Source of the DNA: Syntrophorhabdaceae bacterium
Lineage (GTDB): Bacteria; Desulfobacterota; Syntrophorhabdia; Syntrophorhabdales; Syntrophorhabdaceae
Direction of reading: 5' to 3'
Length of the DNA: 18,576 bases
Assembly (NCBI GenBank): GCA_026415015.1
Contig: JAOAHW010000042.1
Span: 1-18,576 of the forward strand
Below are positions 1-7,556 of the stretch, piece after piece. Both the position numbers and the translations under genes were made by a program. Position 1 is the first letter of the stretch. Every line of letters begins with the position of its first letter. The notes under the pieces were generated by a model, which worked only from the letters and a program-made list of their open reading frames with translations, ran no database searches and was not told the origin of the DNA.

Positions 1-172
1 CTCTTAGGGCTATGGTTCTACTTGAGTTCTTGCTGTCCTCATCACTTGCCTGATAGGTGTATTCCTTTATAAATGTCTTTGTCTCAGCATGGAGAATAGA
101 AGGGAGAAGAAGGATTAAAGAGATGGTGATTAAAAAAGAGAGCTTTGAGGTGAATAGGGTTTTTCTATCCAT
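1..172 (-). CDS. N-terminal part of an unrecognised exported protein (runs off left edge)
   Basis: An open frame reads leftward from an ATG at 172-170 to the window edge with no stop, giving about 57 residues. The start MDRKTLFTSK is followed by a strongly hydrophobic stretch (about residues 13-28, rich in L and I) and then LHA-ETK, a good Sec signal peptide with probable cleavage after the Ala of LHA. The visible mature part is polar, with an S/D/K-rich segment followed by RTIALR. A G-run (188-183, minus strand) lies 10 bases before the ATG and may act as a weak ribosome-binding site. A sigma70-like promoter (240-213, minus) fits this gene. I cannot name the family. Export is inferred from the signal peptide, and the rest of the gene lies outside the window. 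Confidence 0.7.
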   Translation of the reverse strand, partial: MDRKTLFTSKLSFLITISLILLLPSILHAETKTFIKEYTYQASDEDSKNSSRTIALR

Positions 173-212
173 GTATTATTAACCCCCCGATTCAAAGAGC
201 ATCCATGTTTAT

Positions 213-240
213 ATTATTCAACTGGAGGATAGCTTGTCAA
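213..240 (-). promoter_or_regulatory. Sigma70-like promoter for the leftward exported-protein gene
   Basis: Read on the minus strand, a perfect -35 TTGACA (240-235) is followed by a 16-base spacer and AATAAT (218-213, 5 of 6 to consensus). Initiation near 206 would leave a leader of about 34 bases before the ATG at 172. The -35 sits in a 9-base inverted repeat shared with the bamA promoter at 289-317. Seen by eye only; no start-site data. Confidence 0.5.
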
Positions 241-288
241 TGGAATAGTTGGGAAGAAGAGATCGAATAGGAAAATAGTGATTAGCCA

Positions 289-317
289 TTGACAGAGATA
301 GGGATTAAGGATATTTT
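289..317 (+). promoter_or_regulatory. Sigma70-like promoter for the bamA-lpx operon
   Basis: A perfect -35 TTGACA (289-294), a 17-base spacer and TATTTT (312-317, 4 of 6) predict initiation near 324. That leaves a leader of about 140 bases before the bamA ATG at 464. The nine bases CCATTGACA (286-294) are the exact reverse complement of TGTCAATGG at 235-243, which contains the -35 of the leftward promoter. This is the only clear promoter seen before the eleven-gene run. Confidence 0.5.
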
Positions 318-370
318 GCAACAAAAAATTCAATGAACGTTTTAAAGCCACAGTTGATGTCTAAGCATTC

Positions 371-387
371 GACAAAACCATTTTGTC
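371..387. promoter_or_regulatory. Perfect 7-bp inverted repeat in the bamA leader
   Basis: GACAAAA (371-377), CCA, then TTTTGTC (381-387) form a perfect palindrome with a three-base centre. It lies downstream of the predicted bamA start site and 76 bases before the ATG. It could be an operator for a dimeric regulator or a small hairpin in the leader RNA. The stem has only two G-C pairs, so a strong terminator is unlikely. Confidence 0.4.
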
Positions 388-463
388 TTCTGTGGGATAA
401 TACTCTAATCATACAAAAATACCTTTACAATAACCTTGTTTTTTTGTTAATTTTCAATCTTGA

Positions 464-2719
464 ATGAAAAATTTAATATTTTTTATAATAGCTGCCCTTT
501 TTATCATTACATTATCTTTTAATGCTGCAGGGGCTGACAAGATAATCAAACTTGAGATAATAGGCAATGACAAGATAGACAGGGGTTATATAATGAACAA
601 CATAAAGACGCGGGAGAATGACCCCTATGATTTAGAAAAGCTAAGGGAAGACCTAAAAAATATTTACAAAACTGGTTTTTTCAGCGATATCCAGATAGAT
701 GTAAAAGACACAGATAAAGGAAAGACCGTAACCTTTGTGGTTATAGAGAGACAGACAATAGATGCCATTTACATTTCAGGCAATGAAAAGGTCAAGACAA
801 ACGATATAAAGGAAAAACTCAAGATTAAAACAAATACTGTCCTTAACACAGAAAAGATAAAGGAGAGCATAGAAGAGATAAAGAAATTGTATGCCAGTAA
901 GGGTTATTATGCCACAAAGGTGACCTACGAGATAGATTACGAAAAAGAATTTGATGTATCTGTAAAATTCATAATAAAGGAGCCACCTCAGGCATATGTC
1001 CGAAAGATTGTTATTAAAGGGAATAAAAATGTTAAGGAATCAGAGATAAAGTCTATGATGAGTACATCAGAAAAGGGTATATTCTCTTGGTTTACTGGAT
1101 CTGGCATCCTCGATGAAGAGACCATTGATGAAGATAGGAAAAATATAGAGGCCCTATACCATGATAAAGGTTATGTGAGGGCAAAGATAGGTGCGCCTGA
1201 TATAAACATATCAAAGGACGGCAAGACAATAACAATAACACTGACAATAGAAGAGGGTAATTTATATAAGATAGATAAGATAGATTTTAAGGGCGATGTA
1301 ATATTTAAAAAGGAAGACCTATTAGCCACCATAAAAAGCAAGAAAGACAATATCTTCCGTGCCTCACTCTATCAACAGGATGTCCTTACATTAACAGATA
1401 TGTATCAGGATAAGGGATATGCATTCTGCGAGATAACACCCCTAACCATGATAGATGATGATATACAAAAGGTAAATATCGACTTTGAGATCAAAAAAAA
1501 CCAGGAGATATTCATAAACAGGATAAATATAATAGGCAATACAAAGACTCTGGATAAGGTAATCAGGAGAGAACTTACCTTCGCAGAAGGTGACAGATTC
1601 TCATCAAAACACATGAAAAAGAGTAGAAAAAACTTAAGAAACACAACATACTTTAAAGACACAGACATGAAGATTATAAAGACAGATGAGCCTGACAAGG
1701 TGAATATTGACCTCACTGTTGAGGAGAAACAGACAGGGACATTGAGCCTCGGTGTTGGATATAGCACCTATGAAAAGGTCATGGTCACAGGCAACATATC
1801 CCAGGAGAATTTTTTTGGGACAGGTAGAAAGGTGTATCTTTCAGCAGGTATAGGCAGTGTTACCCAGGAATTTAGATTAACCTATGTAGAGCCAAGGATA
1901 TTTGACCTTGACCTCGATACGAGTTATAACATCTTTAATTATAAGAGGATTATGGACTCCTTTGACTATAAAAAATTAGGGGGTGGCTTTGGATTGTCAA
2001 GGAGACTGACTGATGATATAAAGGGGGCCCTTTCATACAGATATGAAAAAACACAGGTTACCAATATTGAAGACAAAGCAAGTGTTTATGTAAAACAGCA
2101 ATTCGGGACAAGATTAACCAGTGCGCCATCCATCTCTATAAGTAAAAATACCATAGACGATATTATGAACCCTAATGTGGGTATTGCTGCTGATGCATCA
2201 TTTGAGGTGGCAGGTGGCCCTTTTGGTGGCGATAACTATTTTATAAAGAGTGTTGCAGCTTACGGCCAGTATATTCCTGCTGGTTTCTGGGATAGCACAT
2301 TCTTTGTAAAAGGGACAGGCGGGGTAATAAGGCCATACGGTGGCAGGCAGATACCAATCTATGAAAAATTCTATGTGGGTGGCCTTTATTCTGTAAGGGG
2401 GTTTAAGTACGGTGAAGCAGGACCGGTCGATAGCGAAGGAGAGATTATAGGAGGAAAGAATCAGCTATTTTTTAACCTCGAATGGATATTCCCAATTTAT
2501 AAACCAGCAGGTGTAAAAGGCGTGCTATTCTATGATGCTGGTGCAGGATTTGACGATTCAGATGGTTTTATGTTAAAAGGTATGAGGGCATCAGCTGGTT
2601 TTGGTATAAGATGGTTTTCACCCCTTGGCCCTATAAGACTTGAACTCGGTTTTAACCTATTTCCAAAGAGAGGAGAGAAAAGAAGCGTATTTGACTTTGC
2701 AATAGGAACACAATATTAA
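464..2719 (+). CDS. bamA: BamA, outer-membrane protein assembly factor
   Basis: Omp85-family barrel that folds and inserts beta-barrel proteins into the outer membrane. The 751 residues begin with a Sec signal peptide (about 1-23, cleavage near NAAGA). Five POTRA domains follow, each opening with a beta-strand and a G-N/D turn: about 26-97, 98-174, 178-266, 269-345 and 348-423. The barrel (about 424-751) holds the diagnostic VRGF loop motif at 644-647, and the chain ends in an aromatic residue (Tyr751), as barrel targeting signals do (Phe is more usual). Length is normal for BamA. The ATG at 464 has no visible Shine-Dalgarno sequence, but the signal peptide fixes this start. It is the first gene of the lipid A/outer-membrane operon, 13 bases before ompH, an arrangement common in diderms. 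Confidence 0.96.
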   Translation: MKNLIFFIIAALFIITLSFNAAGADKIIKLEIIGNDKIDRGYIMNNIKTRENDPYDLEKLREDLKNIYKTGFFSDIQIDVKDTDKGKTVTFVVIERQTIDAIYISGNEKVKTNDIKEKLKIKTNTVLNTEKIKESIEEIKKLYASKGYYATKVTYEIDYEKEFDVSVKFIIKEPPQAYVRKIVIKGNKNVKESEIKSMMSTSEKGIFSWFTGSGILDEETIDEDRKNIEALYHDKGYVRAKIGAPDINISKDGKTITITLTIEEGNLYKIDKIDFKGDVIFKKEDLLATIKSKKDNIFRASLYQQDVLTLTDMYQDKGYAFCEITPLTMIDDDIQKVNIDFEIKKNQEIFINRINIIGNTKTLDKVIRRELTFAEGDRFSSKHMKKSRKNLRNTTYFKDTDMKIIKTDEPDKVNIDLTVEEKQTGTLSLGVGYSTYEKVMVTGNISQENFFGTGRKVYLSAGIGSVTQEFRLTYVEPRIFDLDLDTSYNIFNYKRIMDSFDYKKLGGGFGLSRRLTDDIKGALSYRYEKTQVTNIEDKASVYVKQQFGTRLTSAPSISISKNTIDDIMNPNVGIAADASFEVAGGPFGGDNYFIKSVAAYGQYIPAGFWDSTFFVKGTGGVIRPYGGRQIPIYEKFYVGGLYSVRGFKYGEAGPVDSEGEIIGGKNQLFFNLEWIFPIYKPAGVKGVLFYDAGAGFDDSDGFMLKGMRASAGFGIRWFSPLGPIRLELGFNLFPKRGEKRSVFDFAIGTQY

Positions 2720-2732
2720 ATCAGGAGGAACT

Positions 2733-3272
2733 ATGAAGAAGATTTTATTTGCTTGTATTTTTGTACTTACATGGATGCTGACACCTTATGTAGTTATGGG
2801 TCAGCAGGCAAACATTGCATATGTGGATATAGGTAGGGTTGTGATGGAATCAGATAAGGGTAAACAGGCCAAAAAGACCATGGACGAGGAGATAAACAAG
2901 ATAAGAAAAGACCTTTCCAGTAAACAAGAGGAGCTGCAGAGGCTCAAAGATTCACTGGTTAAACAGGGTACCGCTGTTAAACCAGAGAAAATAGACGAGC
3001 AGCAAAAACTCTTTGACAAAAAACTAAAAGATTATCAAAACCTGGAAAATGAATACCATGGAGAAATGCAGCAGAAGATTGCAGAATTTGAGCAGAATCT
3101 GGTAAATGAGGTTATGGATACAATCAAAAAGATAGGCGAGAGGGAGAAATACACACTCATACTCCAGAAACACCCTGCCATATTACTCTACGCTGCCCCT
3201 GGCATAGATATTACTAGTAAGGTGATTGAAGAATACAATAAACAGTCCAAGGAAAAGGCCCCTAAAAAGTGA
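2733..3272 (+). CDS. skp: OmpH/Skp-family periplasmic chaperone
   Basis: Periplasmic holdase that keeps unfolded outer-membrane proteins soluble on the way to BamA. The 179-residue precursor has a Sec signal peptide (about 1-23, cleavage after VMG). The Skp-type opening strand containing AYVDIGRVV (29-37) follows, then a long charged helical region (about 45-135) forming the coiled-coil tentacles, and a closing strand region near 138-156. The Lys-rich tail is typical. A strong AGGAGG (2723-2728) lies just before the ATG. The stop codon overlaps the lpxD start by four bases (GTGA), suggesting translational coupling. The position between bamA and lpxD is the standard one for this gene. Confidence 0.92.
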   Translation: MKKILFACIFVLTWMLTPYVVMGQQANIAYVDIGRVVMESDKGKQAKKTMDEEINKIRKDLSSKQEELQRLKDSLVKQGTAVKPEKIDEQQKLFDKKLKDYQNLENEYHGEMQQKIAEFEQNLVNEVMDTIKKIGEREKYTLILQKHPAILLYAAPGIDITSKVIEEYNKQSKEKAPKK

Positions 3273-4297
3273 TAAGTCTTAGAGAGATATGTGAGATAAT
3301 AGATGGTGAACTAATAGGTGATGGCAGTATCATTATCTCAGGTATCTCAGGCATCGAGGAGGCAAAAAAAGGTGATATAACCTTTCTAGTCCAGGCAGGC
3401 TATGAAAGATACATTGACACGTGCCAGGCATCTGCCATAATTGTGAGTAGCGCATATGCAGATAGGTTTAAAGACAAAAATCTCATAGTAGTTCAAAATC
3501 CCCAGCTTGCATATATCAAGGTTGCAGGGCTATTTGATCTAAACAAAAATAAAGAACCTGGAATAAGCCCACTGGCCATTATATCAAAAGACGCTGAGAT
3601 AGCACCTGATGCTGCAATATCCCCTTTTGTCTATATAGGTCAAGGGGTAAAGATTGGAAGAGGGGTATGGATTCATCCTTTTGTCTATATAGGAGATGGC
3701 GCGTCCATTGGAGAAGATACTATTATTTACCCTGGGGTTACAATATATAACAGGACAGAGATAGGAAAAAGGGTAATAATCCATGGAGGGTCAATTATAG
3801 GTGCCGATGGATTTGGATATATGTGGGATGGTGAGGGCCATCGAAAGATCCCCCAGTTAGGTAAGGTTGTCATAGAAGACGATGTGGAGATAGGAGCAAA
3901 TGTCACCATAGACAGGGCATCCCTTGATAAGACTGTGATAAAAAAAGGGACAAAGATAGATAACCTTGTCCAGATAGCCCATAATGTAACCATAGGAGAA
4001 AACTCTATAATTGTAGCCCAGGTAGGTATAGCAGGGAGCTCAAAGATAGGTAGGAACGTTGTCCTTGCAGGTCAGGTAGGTGTGAGAGACCATGTAGTGA
4101 TAGGGGATAATGTGAGGGCAGGGGGCCAGACAGGGATAACAAAGGATGTAAAGGCAGGTTCATCTGTATCAGGGACACCGCACATGCCCCATAAGGAATG
4201 GCTGAAACTACAGGCACAGTTGAAGAGATTACCAGAGCTTTTTGAGAGGATGAAGAAGATAGAAGAAAGATTATTTTCAGGAGAGGAAAATGATTGA
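3269..4297 (+). CDS. lpxD: LpxD, UDP-3-O-acylglucosamine N-acyltransferase
   Basis: Third enzyme of the Raetz lipid A pathway. It transfers a 3-hydroxyacyl chain from ACP to the 2-amine of UDP-3-O-acyl-GlcN in the cytoplasm. The 342 residues match the family length. The N-terminal uridine-binding domain (about 1-100) precedes a left-handed beta-helix of hexapeptide repeats (about 101-310), and a C-terminal helix follows. The catalytic His is His238 in QIAHNV, equivalent to His239 of E. coli LpxD. The start is GTG at 3269, overlapping the ompH stop; an AGGAAAAGG sequence lies upstream. The gene overlaps fabZ by eight bases. Confidence 0.96.
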   Translation: MISLREICEIIDGELIGDGSIIISGISGIEEAKKGDITFLVQAGYERYIDTCQASAIIVSSAYADRFKDKNLIVVQNPQLAYIKVAGLFDLNKNKEPGISPLAIISKDAEIAPDAAISPFVYIGQGVKIGRGVWIHPFVYIGDGASIGEDTIIYPGVTIYNRTEIGKRVIIHGGSIIGADGFGYMWDGEGHRKIPQLGKVVIEDDVEIGANVTIDRASLDKTVIKKGTKIDNLVQIAHNVTIGENSIIVAQVGIAGSSKIGRNVVLAGQVGVRDHVVIGDNVRAGGQTGITKDVKAGSSVSGTPHMPHKEWLKLQAQLKRLPELFERMKKIEERLFSGEEND

Positions 4298-4718
4298 TAT
4301 AAACGAGATAATGAGGCTTTTACCCCATACATATCCCTTTCTCCTCGTGGATAGGATTACGGATTTTGTCCACGCAAAAAAGATAGTGGGGATAAAGAAT
4401 GTGACATACAATGAGCCTTTTTTTCAGGGGCATTTTCCCGGTAGACCCATAATGCCAGGGGTCCTGATTTTGGAGGCCATGGCCCAGACAGGTGGTGTCC
4501 TTGCATTCAAGTCCTTCCCTGACCTCAAAGGCTCTGTATTTTTCATAGGCATTGACAATGCAAGGTTCAGACGACCTGTTGTCCCTGGTGACCAATTGAG
4601 GCTCTCTGTGGAGGTAGTAAGACATAAAAAAGAACTGTGGGTATTTGAGGGAGAGGCATATGTGGGAGATGAGAAGGTGGCTGAGGCAAAGATTATGGCC
4701 ATGTTAAAACAGGATTGA
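4290..4718 (+). CDS. fabZ: FabZ, (3R)-hydroxyacyl-ACP dehydratase
   Basis: Hot-dog fold dehydratase of type II fatty acid synthesis, turning 3-hydroxyacyl-ACP into trans-2-enoyl-ACP. It competes with LpxA and LpxD for 3-hydroxyacyl-ACP, hence its frequent place among them. The 142-residue length is typical. The active-site segment [20 protein letters not shown] carries catalytic His48 and Glu62 (E. coli His54/Glu68 equivalents). The ATG lies inside the end of lpxD. A GGAGAGGAAA sequence just upstream serves as ribosome-binding site. Twelve bases separate it from lpxA. Confidence 0.96.
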   Translation: MIDINEIMRLLPHTYPFLLVDRITDFVHAKKIVGIKNVTYNEPFFQGHFPGRPIMPGVLILEAMAQTGGVLAFKSFPDLKGSVFFIGIDNARFRRPVVPGDQLRLSVEVVRHKKELWVFEGEAYVGDEKVAEAKIMAMLKQD

Positions 4719-4730
4719 GAGGTCTCGAAA

Positions 4731-5498
4731 TTGATACATCCAACAGCAATAATATATAAAGGCGCTGAGATAGCAGAAGATGTAGAGATAGGCCCTTATT
4801 GTATTATCCATGATAAGGTGAGAATTGGTAAAGGCACAAGACTCTTGAATCATGTGGTTATACAGGGTAACACCCAGATTGGGGAGAATTGTATCATAAG
4901 CCCCTTTGCCTCATTAGGGGGACCGCCACAGGATATAAGCTACAGGGAAGAAGATACCCTTCTTATAATAGGCAACAATAACACCATAAAAGAATATGTG
5001 ACCATAAACAAAGGCACAGTTCATGGTGGCGGTGTGACAAAGGTAGGGGATAATAACTTTCTTATGGCCTATGTCCATATAGCCCATGATTGCAAGATAG
5101 GGAATAATGTTATTATGGCAAACTGTGCAACCCTTGCAGGTCACGTAGAGGTTGATGACTTTGTAATATTTGCAGGTCTGTGCGCTGTCCATCAGTTCTG
5201 CAAGATAGGTAAATACGCATTCATAAGCGGCATAACAGGCGTTCCAAAGGATGTCCCGCCCTTTATGATAGCTGCAGGGAGCAGGGCAAAATTATACGGC
5301 CTCAATGTTGTGGGATTGGAGAGGCATAATTTTTCAAGGGAGGAGATAGCATCTTTGAAAAAGGCATACAGGATTCTATTTCGGTCATCCCTTCCTCTGA
5401 GCGAATCGGTGAAGATAATAAAAGAGGAGATAGGTGGTCCCCATATAGATGAGCTTGCGAGGTTCATCGGTTCTTCCAAGAGGGGTATATGCCGATAA
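4731..5498 (+). CDS. lpxA: LpxA, acyl-ACP--UDP-GlcNAc O-acyltransferase
   Basis: First enzyme of lipid A synthesis: 3-O-acylation of UDP-GlcNAc, or 3-N-acylation if the sugar is UDP-GlcNAc3N. The 255-residue protein is a left-handed beta-helix (about 1-185) with a C-terminal helical domain ending in SSKRGICR, like the family tail. Catalytic His119 lies in HIAHDC (E. coli His125). By alignment with E. coli, the acyl 'hydrocarbon ruler' residue Gly173 corresponds to Gly167 here, which predicts acceptance of long chains near C14. The start is TTG, fixed by alignment to the family N-terminus (MIHPTA) and an upstream in-frame stop; GAGAGG precedes it. It overlaps the next gene by ten bases. Which sugar it uses is open, because of the neighbouring oxidoreductase. 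Confidence 0.95.
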   Translation: MIHPTAIIYKGAEIAEDVEIGPYCIIHDKVRIGKGTRLLNHVVIQGNTQIGENCIISPFASLGGPPQDISYREEDTLLIIGNNNTIKEYVTINKGTVHGGGVTKVGDNNFLMAYVHIAHDCKIGNNVIMANCATLAGHVEVDDFVIFAGLCAVHQFCKIGKYAFISGITGVPKDVPPFMIAAGSRAKLYGLNVVGLERHNFSREEIASLKKAYRILFRSSLPLSESVKIIKEEIGGPHIDELARFIGSSKRGICR

Positions 5499-6406
5499 AT
5501 ATATCCCTTATTGGTGCTGGTTATATGGGCAGTATACACCTTGAGAAACTCCTGACCTTAGATGGGGTTCAAGTCTCAGGGATAGTGGATATAGACAATG
5601 GGATAGGAAAATGCATATCAGATAGGCATAAGATTCCATTTTTTTGTGACTACAGGGATATAGTATCCATATCAGATGGCATTGTAATAGCATCGCCAAC
5701 TGAAACCCATTATGAGATAGCAAGATACTGTCTCGAAAAGGGTATCCATGTCTTTATAGAGAAACCCATGGCCATGAATGTGAAAGAGGCAGTATATCTT
5801 ATAGACCTGACAAGGGATAAGGGCCTTGTCCTGCAGATTGGTCATCTTGAGCGTTTTAACCCTGCCTTTAAAAAGGCAGAGGAATTTATAGAGAACCCCA
5901 TCATAATAGAGGCAAGGAGGACAGGTCCCTACACAGGTAGGTCAACAGATATAGACTTGGTCTCAGACCTGATGATACACGATATAGACCTGCTACTCTG
6001 TATTTTAAAGGCAAGGGTAAGGTCTGTGATTAAGGCATATGGAATGCCTCTTATAAACGACAAGGAAGATGTAGTAACTGCAACTTTAGAATTTGAAAAC
6101 GGCTGCATAGCTACACTCCATGTGAACAGGGTCTCAGCAGGGAAAGAGAGGGTCTTAACAGTCTTTGAGAAGGATAGGGCATTATATATCGACCTCTTAA
6201 ACGGCAGGCTCACGGTCAAAACAAAAAAACAGGAAAGGGATTTTGAGACCCATGATTATGAAGCAGGTAAGATAGACTCGGTAAGAGAAGAGCTAAAAGA
6301 ATTTGTTGACTCTATCCAGGGCAAAACGAGGCCGACAGTTGATGGTGCAAGCGGTCTTAGGGCGCTTGAGATAGTAGGGCTTATCAGAACCTCCCTTGAA
6401 AGATAA
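5489..6406 (+). CDS. Gfo/Idh/MocA-family NAD(P)-dependent oxidoreductase (GnnA-like context)
   Basis: A 305-residue sugar-type dehydrogenase. The N-terminal Rossmann fold has GAGYMG (9-14) and Asp34-Asp36 after beta2. The family EKP motif is at 91-93 (Lys92), and the C-terminal domain has the D-x3-H-D segment (Asp160, His164, Asp165) placed as in sugar-oxidising members. It overlaps lpxA and lpxB, so it very probably acts on a nucleotide sugar of the lipid A pathway. Known precedent: GnnA, a member of this family, oxidises UDP-GlcNAc at C3 before the aminotransferase GnnB makes UDP-GlcNAc3N for LpxA, with the genes near lpxA in Acidithiobacillus. No GnnB-like gene is in this window, so the GnnA role is an inference. 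AGAGGGG precedes the ATG. Confidence 0.85.
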   Translation: MPINISLIGAGYMGSIHLEKLLTLDGVQVSGIVDIDNGIGKCISDRHKIPFFCDYRDIVSISDGIVIASPTETHYEIARYCLEKGIHVFIEKPMAMNVKEAVYLIDLTRDKGLVLQIGHLERFNPAFKKAEEFIENPIIIEARRTGPYTGRSTDIDLVSDLMIHDIDLLLCILKARVRSVIKAYGMPLINDKEDVVTATLEFENGCIATLHVNRVSAGKERVLTVFEKDRALYIDLLNGRLTVKTKKQERDFETHDYEAGKIDSVREELKEFVDSIQGKTRPTVDGASGLRALEIVGLIRTSLER

Positions 6407-7556
6407 CGAAAAAAAAGGCTTCACAAACAGGATTGTCCTTTTAACAGGCGAGCTATCAGGGGAACTCCACGCTACAAATCTCATAAAAAGTATTAAATCA
6501 AAATACAACATAGATTTCAGTGGTATGGGAAGTAGAAGACTAAAAGAAGAGGGTATGAATGTCGTCTATGACTACAATACCATATCCCTTATGGGTATTA
6601 GTGAGATATTTACAAAGATAAACCATATATTCTCTGCATTAAATACCATCAAAAGACACATAAAAGATACAAAGCCCCTGTGCGTTATCCTCATTGACTT
6701 CCCTGGCTTCAATCTAAGGATTGCCAGCTATGCCAAAGGGCTCGGCATCCCTGTTGTATATTTTATACCACCTCAGGTATGGGCATGGCATAAAAGCAGG
6801 GTCTATAAGATAAAAAAATATGTGGACCTTGTAATATCTATTCTGCCCTTTGAAAAGGAGTTCTACAATGGATATGGTATAGATGCAAGATATATAGGTC
6901 ATCCCTTTGCAAACATAATCAAGCCCACTATGGCCAGGGATGAATTTTTAAAGACGATGAATATTGACGGTAGGTATCCCCTTATAACCATCATGCCAGG
7001 TAGCAGGGAAAACGAAGTAATAAAACATATGCCAGTCCTTCTTAACACTTTAGATATCCTGAAGAAAAGGCTCGGTCATGTGGATATAATCCTCCCTGTT
7101 GCTGAAAACATACCAGATAGATTGATAAATAGTTTTATAGAAGGAAGGGAGATTATTGCTGTAAGGGGTAATAACTATGATGCCCTATGCCACAGCGACG
7201 CTGCTATTATTTCATCAGGGAGCGCTACCCTTGAGGCAGCCATACTTGGTGTCCCCTCTGTAGTGATATACAGGATATCTACCCTTTCATACCTTATAGC
7301 AAAGATACTGGTAGATGTAAGGTTTATAAGCCTGCCTAATCTCATAGCAGGGAGAGAGGTCTTCCCTGAATTTATACAGCACCTTGACCCTGAAAAGATT
7401 GCAGAGAGGGTTATCTATATGTTAAATAATGGTAGAGAGGAGATAAAAAAGAGTTTGGATTATATAAAGGCTCAACTCAGTGGCTTTGATTCATATGCCA
7501 TGGCAGGGGATGAGATAATAGGTTTTTTAGAGAATAGATATGGAACTATATCTTAG
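6396..7556 (+). CDS. lpxB: LpxB, lipid-A-disaccharide synthase
   Basis: GT19 glycosyltransferase that condenses lipid X with UDP-2,3-diacylglucosamine to give the lipid A disaccharide phosphate at the inner membrane. The 386 residues carry the family motifs in order: TGELSGE (17-23), DFPGFN with the catalytic-type Asp101 (101-106), PPQVWAW (125-131), GHPF (168-171), PGSRENE (201-207) and SGSATLEA (274-281). The first motif is usually GExSGD; here Glu23 replaces that Asp. The most upstream usable start is TTG at 6396, inside the end of the oxidoreductase gene, with no clear Shine-Dalgarno sequence, so the exact start is uncertain by a few codons. It overlaps msbA by 17 bases. Confidence 0.94.
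   Translation: MKDNEKKGFTNRIVLLTGELSGELHATNLIKSIKSKYNIDFSGMGSRRLKEEGMNVVYDYNTISLMGISEIFTKINHIFSALNTIKRHIKDTKPLCVILIDFPGFNLRIASYAKGLGIPVVYFIPPQVWAWHKSRVYKIKKYVDLVISILPFEKEFYNGYGIDARYIGHPFANIIKPTMARDEFLKTMNIDGRYPLITIMPGSRENEVIKHMPVLLNTLDILKKRLGHVDIILPVAENIPDRLINSFIEGREIIAVRGNNYDALCHSDAAIISSGSATLEAAILGVPSVVIYRISTLSYLIAKILVDVRFISLPNLIAGREVFPEFIQHLDPEKIAERVIYMLNNGREEIKKSLDYIKAQLSGFDSYAMAGDEIIGFLENRYGTIS

Noticed and set aside
383..411. Second bamA promoter using TTGTCT and TAATCA
   Set aside because: The -10 is poor and the -35 is simply part of the palindrome at 371-387; the 289-317 promoter is clearly better.
1405..1767. Antisense open frame of 120 codons inside bamA
   Set aside because: It lies wholly opposite a well-supported BamA coding region, has no ribosome-binding site and reads as a low-complexity hydrophobic translation; a shadow of codon bias.
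3584..4150. Apparent internal repeats in lpxD
   Set aside because: They are the hexapeptide repeats of the beta-helix at DNA level, not a tandem repeat element.
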